A DNA stretch of 64,000 nucleotides from Bacillota bacterium (GTDB taxonomy: Bacteria; Bacillota; Clostridia; Acetivibrionales; DTU013), in the NCBI GenBank assembly GCA_023439545.1, contig JAEXNT010000070.1:17082-81081 (forward strand), read 5' to 3'. A model generated the notes under the pieces. That model worked only from the letters and a program-made list of their open reading frames with translations, did no database searches and was not told the DNA's origin. The first letter of the stretch is position 1; each line of letters begins with the position of its first letter. Made by a program: the position numbers and the translations under genes. Shown piece by piece: positions 25,483-34,432 of this stretch.

Positions 25483-25650
25483 GGCCGAGCTAAAACTCGG
25501 TTTGACTTATATAGGTCGGCGGCTTGTTTCAGGCGAGCAGCTAATATGGTTGATAAAAATGAATATGTCCGAAAGGACATTTTAAAATCTCTCAAGTGAG
25601 AGAGTAGGAAGAATCTGGGCTCGTGATTTCGCCATGGCTGTCCAAGCAAA
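25483..25650 (+). ncRNA. Unclassified structured leader upstream of nifJ
   Basis: A series of compact hairpins: CCGAG/CTCGG near 25486-25500, GCTTG/CGAGC near 25522-25538, ATGTCC-GAAA-GGACAT at 25565-25580, and TCTCTC-AAGT-GAGAGA at 25588-25603, then a GC-rich segment to about 25648. It precedes nifJ by some 75 bp. It does not match the conserved cores I know for TPP, SAM, FMN, cobalamin, lysine, glycine, purine, ZTP, fluoride, THF or cyclic-di-nucleotide riboswitches. It could be a leader RNA or the scar of a mobile element. Confidence 0.4.
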
Positions 25651-25725
25651 ATCTTTACAAAACATCAATCGAATAATAAAATATGTTGTTGAATAGTAAT
25701 TTATTTATATAAAGGGGGAAGATAT

Positions 25726-28700
25726 ATGTCCAGGTCAAAACAATCGATGGACGGCAACACGGCTGCTGCACATGTAGCATATGCGTTTACGGATGTTGCC
25801 GCAATATACCCGATTACGCCTTCAAGCCCAATGGCTGATAATGTCGACCAATGGTCAGCCGCAGGCAGGGAAAACATTTTCGGCAATCAGGTTAAGGTGG
25901 TTGAGCTTCAGTCTGAAGCCGGTGCTGCAGGAACGGTTCATGGTTCTCTGGCTGCCGGAGCTCTGACTACAACCTTTACAGCTTCGCAGGGCCTTCTTCT
26001 GATGATTCCGAATATGTTTAAAATAGCCGGTGAACAGCTTCCCAGCGTATTTCATGTGTCTGCACGTACGGTTGCCAGCCATGCATTGAATATCTTCGGC
26101 GACCATAGCGACGTATATTCCTGTCGTCAGACCGGTTTTGCCATGCTGGCAGAATCAAATCCCCAGGAAGTAATGGATTTAAGCGCCGTTGCCCATCTTG
26201 CTACCATTGAAGGCAAGGTACCCTTCATCAACTTCTTTGATGGTTTCCGTACCTCCCATGAAATTCAGAAAATTGAAACCTGGGATTACGGCGATCTGAA
26301 AGAAATGTGTAACATGGCTGCTGTAAAGGCTTTCCGCGAAAATGCGTTAAGTCCTGAGCACCCGGCAATGCGCGGTTCCCATGAAAACGGGGATATTTTC
26401 TTCCAGCACCGTGAAGCATGTAATACTGTTTACGACAAATTGCCGGCTGTCGTTGAAAAATACATGGCCAAGATCAATGAGAAGCTTGGTACCAATTATG
26501 ATTTGTTCAACTACTACGGAGCGCCCGATGCGCAACGTGTTATCATTGCTATGGGGTCTATCTGTGATGTAGCGGAAGAAGTTGTGGATTACTTAACTGC
26601 AGCAGGCGAAAAAGTTGGCCTGATCAAGGTTCGCTTGTACCGTCCCTGGGTTCCCGCAAGCCTTCTTAAAGCGCTCCCCAAGACAGCCAGGAAGATTGCT
26701 GTTCTCGACCGTTCAAAAGAACCTGGAGCATTGGGCGATCCTTTGTATCTTGATGTTGCCGCAACTCTCCGTGAAGCGGGACTCAATGACATTACCGTAA
26801 CAAACGGGCGTTATGGACTTGGTTCCAAGGATACGCCCCCGTCTTCCGTATTCGCTGTTTATACTGAACTCAGGAAGGATGCTCCCAAGCCGCGTTTTAC
26901 TATTGGCATCGTAGACGATGTTACCCACTTAAGCCTGCCGGAAGTAAAGCCCGCTCCTATTACCGCTGCCGCAGGAACAGTAGAATGTAAGTTCTGGGGC
27001 CTTGGCGGAGATGGTACCATCGGCGCCAACAAGAACTCTACAAAGATCATCGGCGACCATACGGAAAAATATGTCCAGTCCTATTTCCAATACGATTCCA
27101 AGAAATCCCTTGGCGTAACAATCTCACATCTCAGGTTTGGCGACAAACCGATTAAGAGCTCGTATTATATAAACCAAGCTGACTTTGTTGCATGCCATAA
27201 CCCATCTTACATACTTAAAGGCTTCAAGATGGTTCAGGATGTAAAGCCGGGCGGGGTTTTCATGATTAACTGCCAGTGGTCGGATGAAGAATTGGATGCC
27301 AGACTTAACGCCGCTGCTAAGAAATATATCGCAGATAACAACGTTCAGTTATATACAATCAACGCTATCGATAAAGCCATTGAACTTGGTATGGGTAAAC
27401 ATACGAATACCATTCTTCAGTCTGCATTCTTCAAATTAGCCAATATAATGCCGATAGACCATGCTGTCAGGTTCATGAAGGAGGCTGCGAAGAAATCCTA
27501 TAGCAAGAAGGGCGATGCAGTCGTAGAAATGAACTGCAAAGCGATTGATGCCGGTGTAGACGCGCTTCATAAAGTGGATGTTCCGGCTTCCTGGTCAAAT
27601 CCGGAGGTAGACCACGCTGCGCCTGAGTTTATAGGGCGTCCTGAGACGGTTAAGATGGTAAAGAACCTGATGAATCCAATCTTATTAATGGACGGTGACA
27701 GCCTTCCCGTATCGGCGTTCGCAGAAAATCCAAACGGACAGTTCGAATTGGGCGCCTCCGCATATGAAAAGCGGGGTATAGCCGTACTTGTTCCGGAATG
27801 GGATGCCGAGACTTGTATCCAGTGTAACAATTGTGCGTTTGTTTGCTCCCATGCCACCATACGTCCGTTTATGCTGAGTGAAGCGGAAGTAAAGGCGGCT
27901 CCTCACAGCATCAGGCTTGCCGATACCAAGCCCAAGGCCGGTGAATACAAATACACGATGAGCGTATCGCCATTGGATTGCATGGGCTGCGGCGAATGTG
28001 TCACAGTATGTCCCGGCAAGGAGAAGGCGATTAAGATGGTACCGCAGGAATCACAGTCTGATCAGCAACCGGTATTTGATTACCTGGTTGCTAACGTAGG
28101 CAAGAAGCCTGGGATGCCGGCCGACACTACTGTTAAGGGATCTCAGTTCAATCAGCCGCTTCTCGAGTTCTCGGGAAGCTGTCCAGGATGCGCTGAAACC
28201 TCTTATGCTCGTTTAGTCACCCAGTTGTTTGGAGAGCAAATGTATATCTCCAATGCTACAGGATGTTCTTCTATCTGGGGAGGTACTGCCGCAGTCAGCC
28301 CCTATACGGTAAACAAGGATTCCAAGAGGGGTCCCGCCTGGGCAAACTCCTTGTTCGAAGATAACGCAGAGCACGGTTTTGGTATGCATCTCGGACAGAA
28401 GGTTCTCCGTGAACAGGCCATAGCCAAGATTGAGAAGCTTGCCGCTTCCGATAAGTCTTCCGCTGAGCTGAAGGCTGCCGCTGCCAAATTCATCGAAACC
28501 AAAGACAGTACGAAAGAGAACGCCCCTGCTGCCAAAGCACTCATTGCTGAACTGGAAAAGTCCGCTGCTGCAGGCTGCGATCTTTCTAAGGAAGTACTTG
28601 AGAAAAAGCAATACCTTGCTAAGAAATCTGTTTGGATTTTTGGCGGCGACGGATGGGCATATGATATCGGATTCGGCGGACTTGACCATGTGCTTGCTAC

Positions 28701-29277
28701 AGGTGAAAACGTAAACGTTATGGTATTTGATACGGAGATGTATTCCAATACCGGCGGGCAGGCATCCAAAGCCTCCAATATCGGAGAGGTCTGCCAGTTT
28801 GCCGCCGCAGGTAAAGATATTGGCAAGAAGAGTCTTGCTGAAATCGCTATGAGCTATGGGTACGTATATGTTGCACAGATCGCTCTCGGCGCTAACCCTG
28901 CTCAGGCTGTCAAGGTCCTTGCCGAAGCAGAAGCTTATAACGGGCCGTCCTTGATCATTTGCTATGCTCCTTGTGAACTTCATGGCGTGAAAGGCGGTAT
29001 GAATCACTGCCAGAATGAAATGAAGAAAGCCGTTGCTTCCGGCTACTGGAATCTGTTCTCCTTCAATCCTGCGTTTAAGGCGGAAGGAAAGAATCCGTTT
29101 ACCTTGACCTCCAAGCCGGGCGATGGAACCTACCAGGAATTCCTGAATAACGAAACACGTTATACCAGCTTGGCTATTAAGTTCCCGGATCGTGCGGAAA
29201 AACTCTTCAAGGAATCTGAGAAGGCTGCTCAGGAACGTTATGAGCATTTGTTAAAGTTGGTAGAATTGTATAAATAA
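25726..29277 (+). CDS. nifJ: Pyruvate:ferredoxin (flavodoxin) oxidoreductase
   Basis: 1183 residues, the single-chain homodimeric form. It oxidises pyruvate with CoA to acetyl-CoA, CO2 and reduced ferredoxin. Domains in order: pyrimidine-type TPP-binding domain with 'YPITPSSPMAD' (1-250), CoA-binding domain (to 415), gamma domain, ferredoxin-like domain with two [4Fe-4S] motifs 'CIQCNNCAFVC' and 'CMGCGECVTVC' (about 690-770), then the TPP-pyrophosphate domain with 'GSCPGCAETSY' and 'GDGWAYDIGFGGLDHV'. ATG 25726 follows AAAGGGGGAAG. Codon choice (frequent AAG, CTT, GGC) looks more selected than in neighbours, as expected for a highly expressed fermentation enzyme. Confidence 0.98.
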   Translation: MSRSKQSMDGNTAAAHVAYAFTDVAAIYPITPSSPMADNVDQWSAAGRENIFGNQVKVVELQSEAGAAGTVHGSLAAGALTTTFTASQGLLLMIPNMFKIAGEQLPSVFHVSARTVASHALNIFGDHSDVYSCRQTGFAMLAESNPQEVMDLSAVAHLATIEGKVPFINFFDGFRTSHEIQKIETWDYGDLKEMCNMAAVKAFRENALSPEHPAMRGSHENGDIFFQHREACNTVYDKLPAVVEKYMAKINEKLGTNYDLFNYYGAPDAQRVIIAMGSICDVAEEVVDYLTAAGEKVGLIKVRLYRPWVPASLLKALPKTARKIAVLDRSKEPGALGDPLYLDVAATLREAGLNDITVTNGRYGLGSKDTPPSSVFAVYTELRKDAPKPRFTIGIVDDVTHLSLPEVKPAPITAAAGTVECKFWGLGGDGTIGANKNSTKIIGDHTEKYVQSYFQYDSKKSLGVTISHLRFGDKPIKSSYYINQADFVACHNPSYILKGFKMVQDVKPGGVFMINCQWSDEELDARLNAAAKKYIADNNVQLYTINAIDKAIELGMGKHTNTILQSAFFKLANIMPIDHAVRFMKEAAKKSYSKKGDAVVEMNCKAIDAGVDALHKVDVPASWSNPEVDHAAPEFIGRPETVKMVKNLMNPILLMDGDSLPVSAFAENPNGQFELGASAYEKRGIAVLVPEWDAETCIQCNNCAFVCSHATIRPFMLSEAEVKAAPHSIRLADTKPKAGEYKYTMSVSPLDCMGCGECVTVCPGKEKAIKMVPQESQSDQQPVFDYLVANVGKKPGMPADTTVKGSQFNQPLLEFSGSCPGCAETSYARLVTQLFGEQMYISNATGCSSIWGGTAAVSPYTVNKDSKRGPAWANSLFEDNAEHGFGMHLGQKVLREQAIAKIEKLAASDKSSAELKAAAAKFIETKDSTKENAPAAKALIAELEKSAAAGCDLSKEVLEKKQYLAKKSVWIFGGDGWAYDIGFGGLDHVLATGENVNVMVFDTEMYSNTGGQASKASNIGEVCQFAAAGKDIGKKSLAEIAMSYGYVYVAQIALGANPAQAVKVLAEAEAYNGPSLIICYAPCELHGVKGGMNHCQNEMKKAVASGYWNLFSFNPAFKAEGKNPFTLTSKPGDGTYQEFLNNETRYTSLAIKFPDRAEKLFKESEKAAQERYEHLLKLVELYK

Positions 29278-29327
29278 TAGATAGAAGTCACTAGCAACAA
29301 CGTTGATTTCATGCTTGTATGAAGGAG

Positions 29328-29364
29328 AAAATCGCCGTACTTATAATGGTGCGGCGATTTTTTG
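29328..29364 (+). terminator. Terminator after nifJ
   Basis: AAATCGCCG pairs with CGGCGATTT, followed by a T-run. Both arms flank a 14-base loop. Confidence 0.88.
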
Positions 29365-29601
29365 TGAGCAATTCACAGAAGAGAATCCTGATTGTATTTA
29401 TAACACAAGGTAACCGCCGGGGAGGGGAGGAGAAGCATAGCAAACCATATCTCGTAAGTTGTACGCTCACAGGTTTTCCATTGCAGATGGCAACCATTGA
29501 AGAAAAATAAAATAGCTGATAGAATGATAGCGGTTTGATAATATAAATTCGGCAAGGGCATATTGTTAAGATTGCATAAAATATATTAAGGACGTGTTGA
29601 T
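29365..29601. other. Intergenic stretch, no gene seen
   Basis: About 240 bp without a supportable frame, hairpin or repeat. It contains a G-rich patch near 29415-29432 and an AT-rich end that probably includes the promoter of the DUF368 gene. Confidence 0.5.
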
Positions 29602-30414
29602 GTGGAAATCGTCAAAAACTTTATAAAAGGCATAGTGACCGGAGTCGCCACGCTGGTGCCCGGAGTCAGCGGCGGGACCATGGCCATAATACTCGGTATA
29701 TACGACCGCCTGATACATTCGGTAAGTTCGATATTTGAAGATTTCAAGAAGAATTTTCTGTTCCTGTTGCAGGTCGGATTGGGCGGAGTTTTAGGCATAC
29801 TGCTTTTCAGCCGGCTGATGGAAAGTGCCATGAACACCATACCGTATGTGATGCAGTTCCTGTTTATCGGGATCATAATAGGAGGTCTGCCTGTACTATA
29901 TAAAAAATCGGTATCGGCCGGCAAAGGAAGTCCTGCAGATTACATATTCCTGATAGTCGGATTTGCGATAGTATTTCTGATGTCGCTGGAACCTCAGGCC
30001 ATAGTAAATCTTGCGACTGCAAAGGGTATCCTGAGTTACATATTTCTCATAATCGCCGGGATAGTGATAGCCATAGCGCTTGTACTGCCCGGAATAAGCG
30101 CCTCCTTCATGCTCCTTGCGCTTGGCATGTACAGCCTTACGCTGAATGCCATAAACACGCTGAACATACCGTTCCTCATACCTTTGGGGATCGGGCTGGC
30201 TGCCGGAACCTTCGGAACCGCAAAGGCAATAGAAAAACTGCTGCAGAAATATCCGAGAAAAACCTATATGCTTATAATCGGCTTTGTCCTGGGTTCGCTT
30301 GTTGAAGTTTTCCCCGGTATACCGCAGGGCTGGCAGCTGCCTGCATCCATCGGAGTATTCTTACTCGGTTTTGCAGTCATATTCTGGCTCGGAAGGAAAG
30401 GCCTTACCGACTGA
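29602..30414 (+). CDS. DUF368 membrane protein, probable undecaprenyl-phosphate translocase (PopT family)
   Basis: 270 residues, seven to eight membrane segments. Two glycine-rich motifs typical of DUF368 are clear: 'GVATLVPGVSGGTMAIILGIYD' at about 12-33 and the internal repeat 'IALVLPGISASFMLLALGMY' at about 152-171, showing inverted-repeat architecture. DUF368 (PopT) and DedA (UptA) proteins are known to flip undecaprenyl phosphate back for peptidoglycan recycling. GTG 29602 follows AAGGAC. A terminator follows at 30449-30497, so it is a single gene. Confidence 0.9.
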   Translation: MEIVKNFIKGIVTGVATLVPGVSGGTMAIILGIYDRLIHSVSSIFEDFKKNFLFLLQVGLGGVLGILLFSRLMESAMNTIPYVMQFLFIGIIIGGLPVLYKKSVSAGKGSPADYIFLIVGFAIVFLMSLEPQAIVNLATAKGILSYIFLIIAGIVIAIALVLPGISASFMLLALGMYSLTLNAINTLNIPFLIPLGIGLAAGTFGTAKAIEKLLQKYPRKTYMLIIGFVLGSLVEVFPGIPQGWQLPASIGVFLLGFAVIFWLGRKGLTD

Positions 30415-30448
30415 AGGAACTATATACATTGTAGATTTTCAAATATTA

Positions 30449-30497
30449 AAATACGAATGATTATTATAAAATTTTAAAAATCGTTCGTATTTTTTTC
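30449..30497 (+). terminator. Terminator after the DUF368 gene
   Basis: AATACGAATGATT pairs with AATCGTTCGTATT around an AT-rich loop, followed by a T-run. Confidence 0.88.
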
Positions 30498-30506
30498 TGT
30501 TTTCCG

Positions 30507-30536
30507 TTGACAAACGATTATTTGTTTTGATAGTAT
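30507..30536 (+). promoter_or_regulatory. Promoter of the purine permease
   Basis: TTGACA at 30507-30512 and TAGTAT at 30531-30536 with an 18-bp spacer. The transcript would carry a leader of about 235 bases. Confidence 0.65.
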
Positions 30537-30570
30537 TAATTACGTAAAAAGTAAGTTGTCCATAAAACAT

Positions 30571-30668
30571 GGGTTGCCCGAAACAAGCGGAGCGCGAGGT
30601 TTACAAGGCCGAGCTCCTGCGGCGGACGACTCTGTGTTCAAAAAAATGCCGGGTGTGACGCCCGAAAT
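30571..30668. repeat. GC-rich repeat element upstream of the purine permease
   Basis: It begins GGGTTGCCCGAAA (30571-30583) and ends with a CGGGTGTGACGCCCG hairpin followed by AAAT. Both ends recur, rearranged, in the element at 32245-32283 downstream of the permease. A purine riboswitch core (CTACC loop and paired TATGG region) is absent from this leader. Confidence 0.5.
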
Positions 30669-30777
30669 CAAGCAAGTGTGAAAGTACGAACATTATGTTG
30701 TCTTTGCTGCAGGCTTTATCGGACGTAAAAACGGGCCGTTGAAGTAAATTCTAAATTTTTGTGGGAGGGGTAAGTTT

Positions 30778-32166
30778 ATGATGGACAGGCTCTTTAAACT
30801 CAAGGAGCATGGCACCAACGCAAGAACGGAAGTATTTGCAGGATTGACCACATTTGTTACGATGGCTTACATCATGTTTGTCAATCCTATGATCCTTTCG
30901 AGTACGGGCATGGATAAAGGCGCCGTATTTGTTGCTACCATCCTGGCCGCTGCAATCGCAACATTTGTCATGGCGTTCTTTGCAAATGTTCCGTATGCGC
31001 AGGCTCCCGGCATGGGAATGAATGCGTTCTTTACCTACACTGTATGTCTGGGTATGGGCATTCCGTGGGCACAGGCACTTGCAATTGTATTTATCTGCGG
31101 TATCATCAATATAATAATCACAGTAACCAAGATCCGTAAAATGATAATCTATGCTATACCCCAATCTTTACAGTATGCGATCAGCGGAGGTATCGGCCTC
31201 TTCATTGCGTATATCGGTTTCATGGATGGTCATCTGCTCGATTTCACACCCGACGGAAAAGCGAATGCAATCGGAGCTTTCCCCAAGGTAATTCCCGCGC
31301 TTGTTAATTTCTCCGACCCGAGCTCCATACTGACACTGATCGGCGTCGTTATAATAGTAGTACTTATGCTTTTAAAGGTTAGAGGAGCAATATTGATCGG
31401 TGTACTGGCTACGACTGTCATCGGTATACCGTTGGGTGTAACACAGCTCCCCGGCGCAGTTATTTCAATGCCGCCGAGCCTTGATCCGACATTCTTCAAG
31501 CTTGACATAGCAGGATTGTTCGCCGATCCTTCCCAAATATTCAAAGTACTGACAATCATACTGGCATTCAGCCTTTCGGATACGTTCGATACTATTGGCA
31601 CCTTCCTCGGAACAGGCAGAAAGACCGGTATATTCGACAAGAAGGACGAAGACGACCTGCAGAACGGGAAAGGCTTCTCCTCCAAGCTTGACAGAGCTCT
31701 GTTCGCCGATGCGACAGCTACTTCTGTCGGCGCGTTGCTTGGCACCAGCAATACCACGACATATGTTGAAAGTGCTGCTGGTATAGCGGTAGGCGGAAAA
31801 ACCGGTATGACTTCCGCCGTAGTCGGACTGCTGTTCATCGTATCACTGATCTTCTCGCCGGTGGCCCTCATGGTTCCTGCGGCTGCAACGGCTCCCGCGC
31901 TGATAGTTGTCGGTATACTGATGATTGAATCCCTTGGCAAGATCAAGTGGGATGATTTTGAAGATTCGGTATCCGCATTCTTCACAGCGGTCGTAATGCC
32001 GTTTGCTTACAGCATAGCAACGGGTGTTGCGGTAGGCTTCATCTTCTACTGCGTCTCCAAGATATTCAGAGGTAAGGCTAAAGAGGTTCACCCCATCATG
32101 TATATAGTAACAGCGCTGTTCCTGTTGAAATACGTGGTCGATGCGCTGAATCTGCTCTTTAAATAA
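30778..32166 (+). CDS. AzgA-type (NCS2) guanine/hypoxanthine permease
   Basis: 462 residues, about 12-14 membrane segments. Signature stretches 'TMAYIMFVNPMILSSTGMD', 'APGMGMNAFFTYTVC' and 'FSDTFDTIGTFLGTGRKTG' place it in the AzgA/PbuG/PbuO group, proton symporters for guanine, hypoxanthine or adenine. GGGAGGGG lies before two adjacent ATG codons (30778, 30781). It is placed immediately before purE, so import and de novo synthesis genes are neighbours, but a hairpin and its own promoter separate it from the pur operon. Confidence 0.93.
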   Translation: MMDRLFKLKEHGTNARTEVFAGLTTFVTMAYIMFVNPMILSSTGMDKGAVFVATILAAAIATFVMAFFANVPYAQAPGMGMNAFFTYTVCLGMGIPWAQALAIVFICGIINIIITVTKIRKMIIYAIPQSLQYAISGGIGLFIAYIGFMDGHLLDFTPDGKANAIGAFPKVIPALVNFSDPSSILTLIGVVIIVVLMLLKVRGAILIGVLATTVIGIPLGVTQLPGAVISMPPSLDPTFFKLDIAGLFADPSQIFKVLTIILAFSLSDTFDTIGTFLGTGRKTGIFDKKDEDDLQNGKGFSSKLDRALFADATATSVGALLGTSNTTTYVESAAGIAVGGKTGMTSAVVGLLFIVSLIFSPVALMVPAAATAPALIVVGILMIESLGKIKWDDFEDSVSAFFTAVVMPFAYSIATGVAVGFIFYCVSKIFRGKAKEVHPIMYIVTALFLLKYVVDALNLLFK

Positions 32167-32173
32167 CAAACAG

Positions 32174-32201
32174 GAAGTCCGCCTAAAAAGCGGACTTCTT
32201 A
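32174..32201 (+). terminator. Hairpin terminator after the purine permease
   Basis: GAAGTCCGC (32174-32182) pairs with GCGGACTTC (32190-32198); the T tail is short (TTA), so termination may be incomplete. Confidence 0.6.
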
Positions 32202-32244
32202 CGTTAAACGGCTTTTATGGACTTCTTTCAAGCACCGGGCGGTT

Positions 32245-32283
32245 GAGCGGGGCGTGGCGCCCGAATTTCGGGCAACCCCGCTC
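32245..32283. repeat. GC-rich stem-loop downstream of the purine permease
   Basis: GAGCGGGG (32245-32252) pairs with CCCCGCTC (32276-32283) and encloses a GCCCGA/TCGGGC hairpin. It combines, back to back, sequence related to both ends of the element at 30571-30668. Confidence 0.55.
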
Positions 32284-32322
32284 GTATTATCAATTAACAT
32301 GGTTGAAATAATATACAAAACG

Positions 32323-32354
32323 TCTGCCGGACTTCGTTGTATTCTGCCGGCAGA
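32323..32354 (+). promoter_or_regulatory. Hairpin in the purE leader
   Basis: TCTGCCGG (32323-32330) pairs with CCGGCAGA (32347-32354), ending 27 bp before the purE ATG. There is no T-run. It may influence translation or processing. Confidence 0.4.
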
Positions 32355-32380
32355 TGATGGATACATGCATGGAGGTAACT

Positions 32381-32899
32381 ATGGCAAACGAAAAAGCACC
32401 GAAGGTAGCGGTTGTAATGGGAAGCGATTCCGATTTTCCCGTATTGAAAAGCTGTATCAGGATACTTAAGGATTTCGGCGTTGAAGCGGAAGTGCTGGTG
32501 TGTTCGGCGCACAGGACTCCGCAGAAGGCTGCCGAATTCGCAGCAAATGCCGAAAAAAATGGCATCGAGGTCATCATTGCCGCAGCAGGGAAAGCTGCGC
32601 ATCTTCCCGGCGTACTCGCAGCGTTTACCCCGCTGCCTGTCATAGGGATACCGGTCAAATCGTCAACGATGGACGGACTCGATTCATTATTGTCGATAGT
32701 CCAGATGCCGACCGGAATACCGGTTGCGACTGTAGCGATCGACGGAGCCGACAATGCGGCGCTGCTCGCCGTTCAGATATTGTCGGGGGCGCATCCCGTA
32801 TTAAGGGAGAAGATGAAGGAATATAAGAAAGGGCTGGCCGCAAAGGTCGAGCAAAAAAACGCAGAACTGCAGAAAAAGCTTATTGAAGAAGGGCTTTAA
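32381..32899 (+). CDS. purE: 5-(carboxyamino)imidazole ribonucleotide mutase
   Basis: 172 residues from ATG 32381 after GGAGG. Class I PurE: phosphate and substrate loops 'GSDSDFPVL', 'SAHRTP' and 'AGKAAHLPG' are all present. It converts N5-CAIR to CAIR in purine synthesis as an octamer. A PurK to make N5-CAIR is not in the window. First gene of the run purE-F-M-N-H-D. Confidence 0.97.
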   Translation: MANEKAPKVAVVMGSDSDFPVLKSCIRILKDFGVEAEVLVCSAHRTPQKAAEFAANAEKNGIEVIIAAAGKAAHLPGVLAAFTPLPVIGIPVKSSTMDGLDSLLSIVQMPTGIPVATVAIDGADNAALLAVQILSGAHPVLREKMKEYKKGLAAKVEQKNAELQKKLIEEGL

Positions 32900-32958
32900 G
32901 TTTGCGGGCATGAATGCCGGACAGTACGAACGCAACAGTAGTACGGAAGGAGAAGATT

Positions 32959-34431
32959 ATGGAAGAAACGATTCTGAACTGTAATAAGGTCAATACCCAA
33001 AACGATGACAACAGACAGATCATGTTCGGAAAGCTCCATGAGGAATGCGGGGTTTTCGGAATTTTTAATAATGACAATCTGGATGTGGCAAGATCGACGT
33101 ATTACGGACTGTATGCACTGCAGCACAGAGGCCAGGAAAGCGCGGGGATAGCGGTAAACGATGACGGAGTTATACTGCAGCACAAGGATATGGGCCTTGT
33201 GCCTGAAATTTTCAACGACGTCGTGCTCAACCATCTGAAGGGACATATAGCCATAGGCCATGTCAGGTATTCGACCACCGGTGCGAGTATGCGTGAAAAT
33301 GCCCAGCCCATGGTTGTCAAATACAAGATCGGACAGCTTGCGCTGGCGCACAATGGAAATCTCGTGAACGCAGCCGAACTGAGAAGCAGTATGGAGGAAA
33401 ACGGCGCCATATTCCAGACCACCAGCGATACGGAGGTCATCGCCAATCTCATTTCACGCTATCGTGTTTCCAGCGATAATATCGAAGAGACTCTGAAAAA
33501 GGTAATGAGTGTGATTAGAGGCTCTTACGCCATAGTAATGATAACTCCCAAACGTCTGATCGGCATGAGGGACCCGCAGGGGATCCGACCGCTTTGTATA
33601 GGAAAGCTGGAAAACTCCTATGTGCTGGCATCCGAATCCTGCGCTCTCGATGCGGTCGGGGCTGAAATGGTCCGCGACGTCGAACCCGGCGAGATCGTAC
33701 TGATAGGCAAGGAAGGTATCACTTCCATAAAATCAGGCGTGTGCAGCCCGACCCACCTTTGCATATTCGAATATGTTTATTTTGCCCGCCCGGACAGTGT
33801 AATCGACGGCGTAAGCGTTATGCAGGCCAGGATACAGGCGGGCAGGCAGCTTGCAATCGAGCATCCGGCCGATGCCGACATTGTTATCGGAGCGCCCGAC
33901 GGAGGCCTGAACGCGGCGCTCGGTTATTCGAGACAGTCCGGCATACCATATGGTCAAGGACTGCTGAAAAACAGGTATGTAGGCAGGACCTTCATACAGC
34001 CGGAGCAGGGACAGCGCGAAACCGGGGTCAGGATCAAATTCAACGCAATGAAAGCCGAGGTTGCCGGCAAAAGGGTCGTCATGGTCGACGACTCGATAGT
34101 CAGAGGGACAACCACACGGCGCATAGTGCAGATGCTGAAGGACGCGGGCGCAAAGGAAGTGCATATGCGCGTCAGCTCGCCTCCTTACAAGTTTCCCTGT
34201 TACTTCGGAATAGATATTTCATCGACAAAACAACTCGTTGCATCAAAGCATACGGAAGAGGAGATATGCAGCATGATAGGCGCCGACAGTCTGGGTTATC
34301 TCAGCCTGGACGGATTATTGAGCATAGCTCCCGAAGCAAAGTGCGGTTTCTGTACTGCCTGCTTCAATTCAAGATATCCTATGGAGGTTGCGGAGGAAGG
34401 CAACAAATTTGCATTAGGAGGAAGATGCTGA
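32959..34431 (+). CDS. purF: Amidophosphoribosyltransferase
   Basis: 490 residues from ATG 32959 after AAGGAGAAG. The committed step: PRPP plus glutamine to phosphoribosylamine. Class II glutamine amidotransferase domain first; the nucleophile Cys follows a propeptide ending 'KLHEE' (E-E-CGVFGIF), so maturation by cleavage is expected. The phosphoribosyltransferase domain has the PRPP loop 'VVMVDDSIVRGTT'. Cysteines near the C-terminus ('KCGFCTACF') fit the Fe-S, oxygen-sensitive type of Bacillus. One base separates the stop from the purM start. Confidence 0.97.
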   Translation: MEETILNCNKVNTQNDDNRQIMFGKLHEECGVFGIFNNDNLDVARSTYYGLYALQHRGQESAGIAVNDDGVILQHKDMGLVPEIFNDVVLNHLKGHIAIGHVRYSTTGASMRENAQPMVVKYKIGQLALAHNGNLVNAAELRSSMEENGAIFQTTSDTEVIANLISRYRVSSDNIEETLKKVMSVIRGSYAIVMITPKRLIGMRDPQGIRPLCIGKLENSYVLASESCALDAVGAEMVRDVEPGEIVLIGKEGITSIKSGVCSPTHLCIFEYVYFARPDSVIDGVSVMQARIQAGRQLAIEHPADADIVIGAPDGGLNAALGYSRQSGIPYGQGLLKNRYVGRTFIQPEQGQRETGVRIKFNAMKAEVAGKRVVMVDDSIVRGTTTRRIVQMLKDAGAKEVHMRVSSPPYKFPCYFGIDISSTKQLVASKHTEEEICSMIGADSLGYLSLDGLLSIAPEAKCGFCTACFNSRYPMEVAEEGNKFALGGRC

Positions 34432-34432
34432 A

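Noticed and set aside
30541..30777. Possible purine riboswitch before the AzgA-type permease
   Set aside because: The conserved core elements (CTACC loop and the paired TATGG region) are absent, so the call was not made despite the gene context.
32323..32354. Transcription terminator before purE
   Set aside because: The stem is good but no T-run follows, so it is listed as a leader hairpin of unknown effect.
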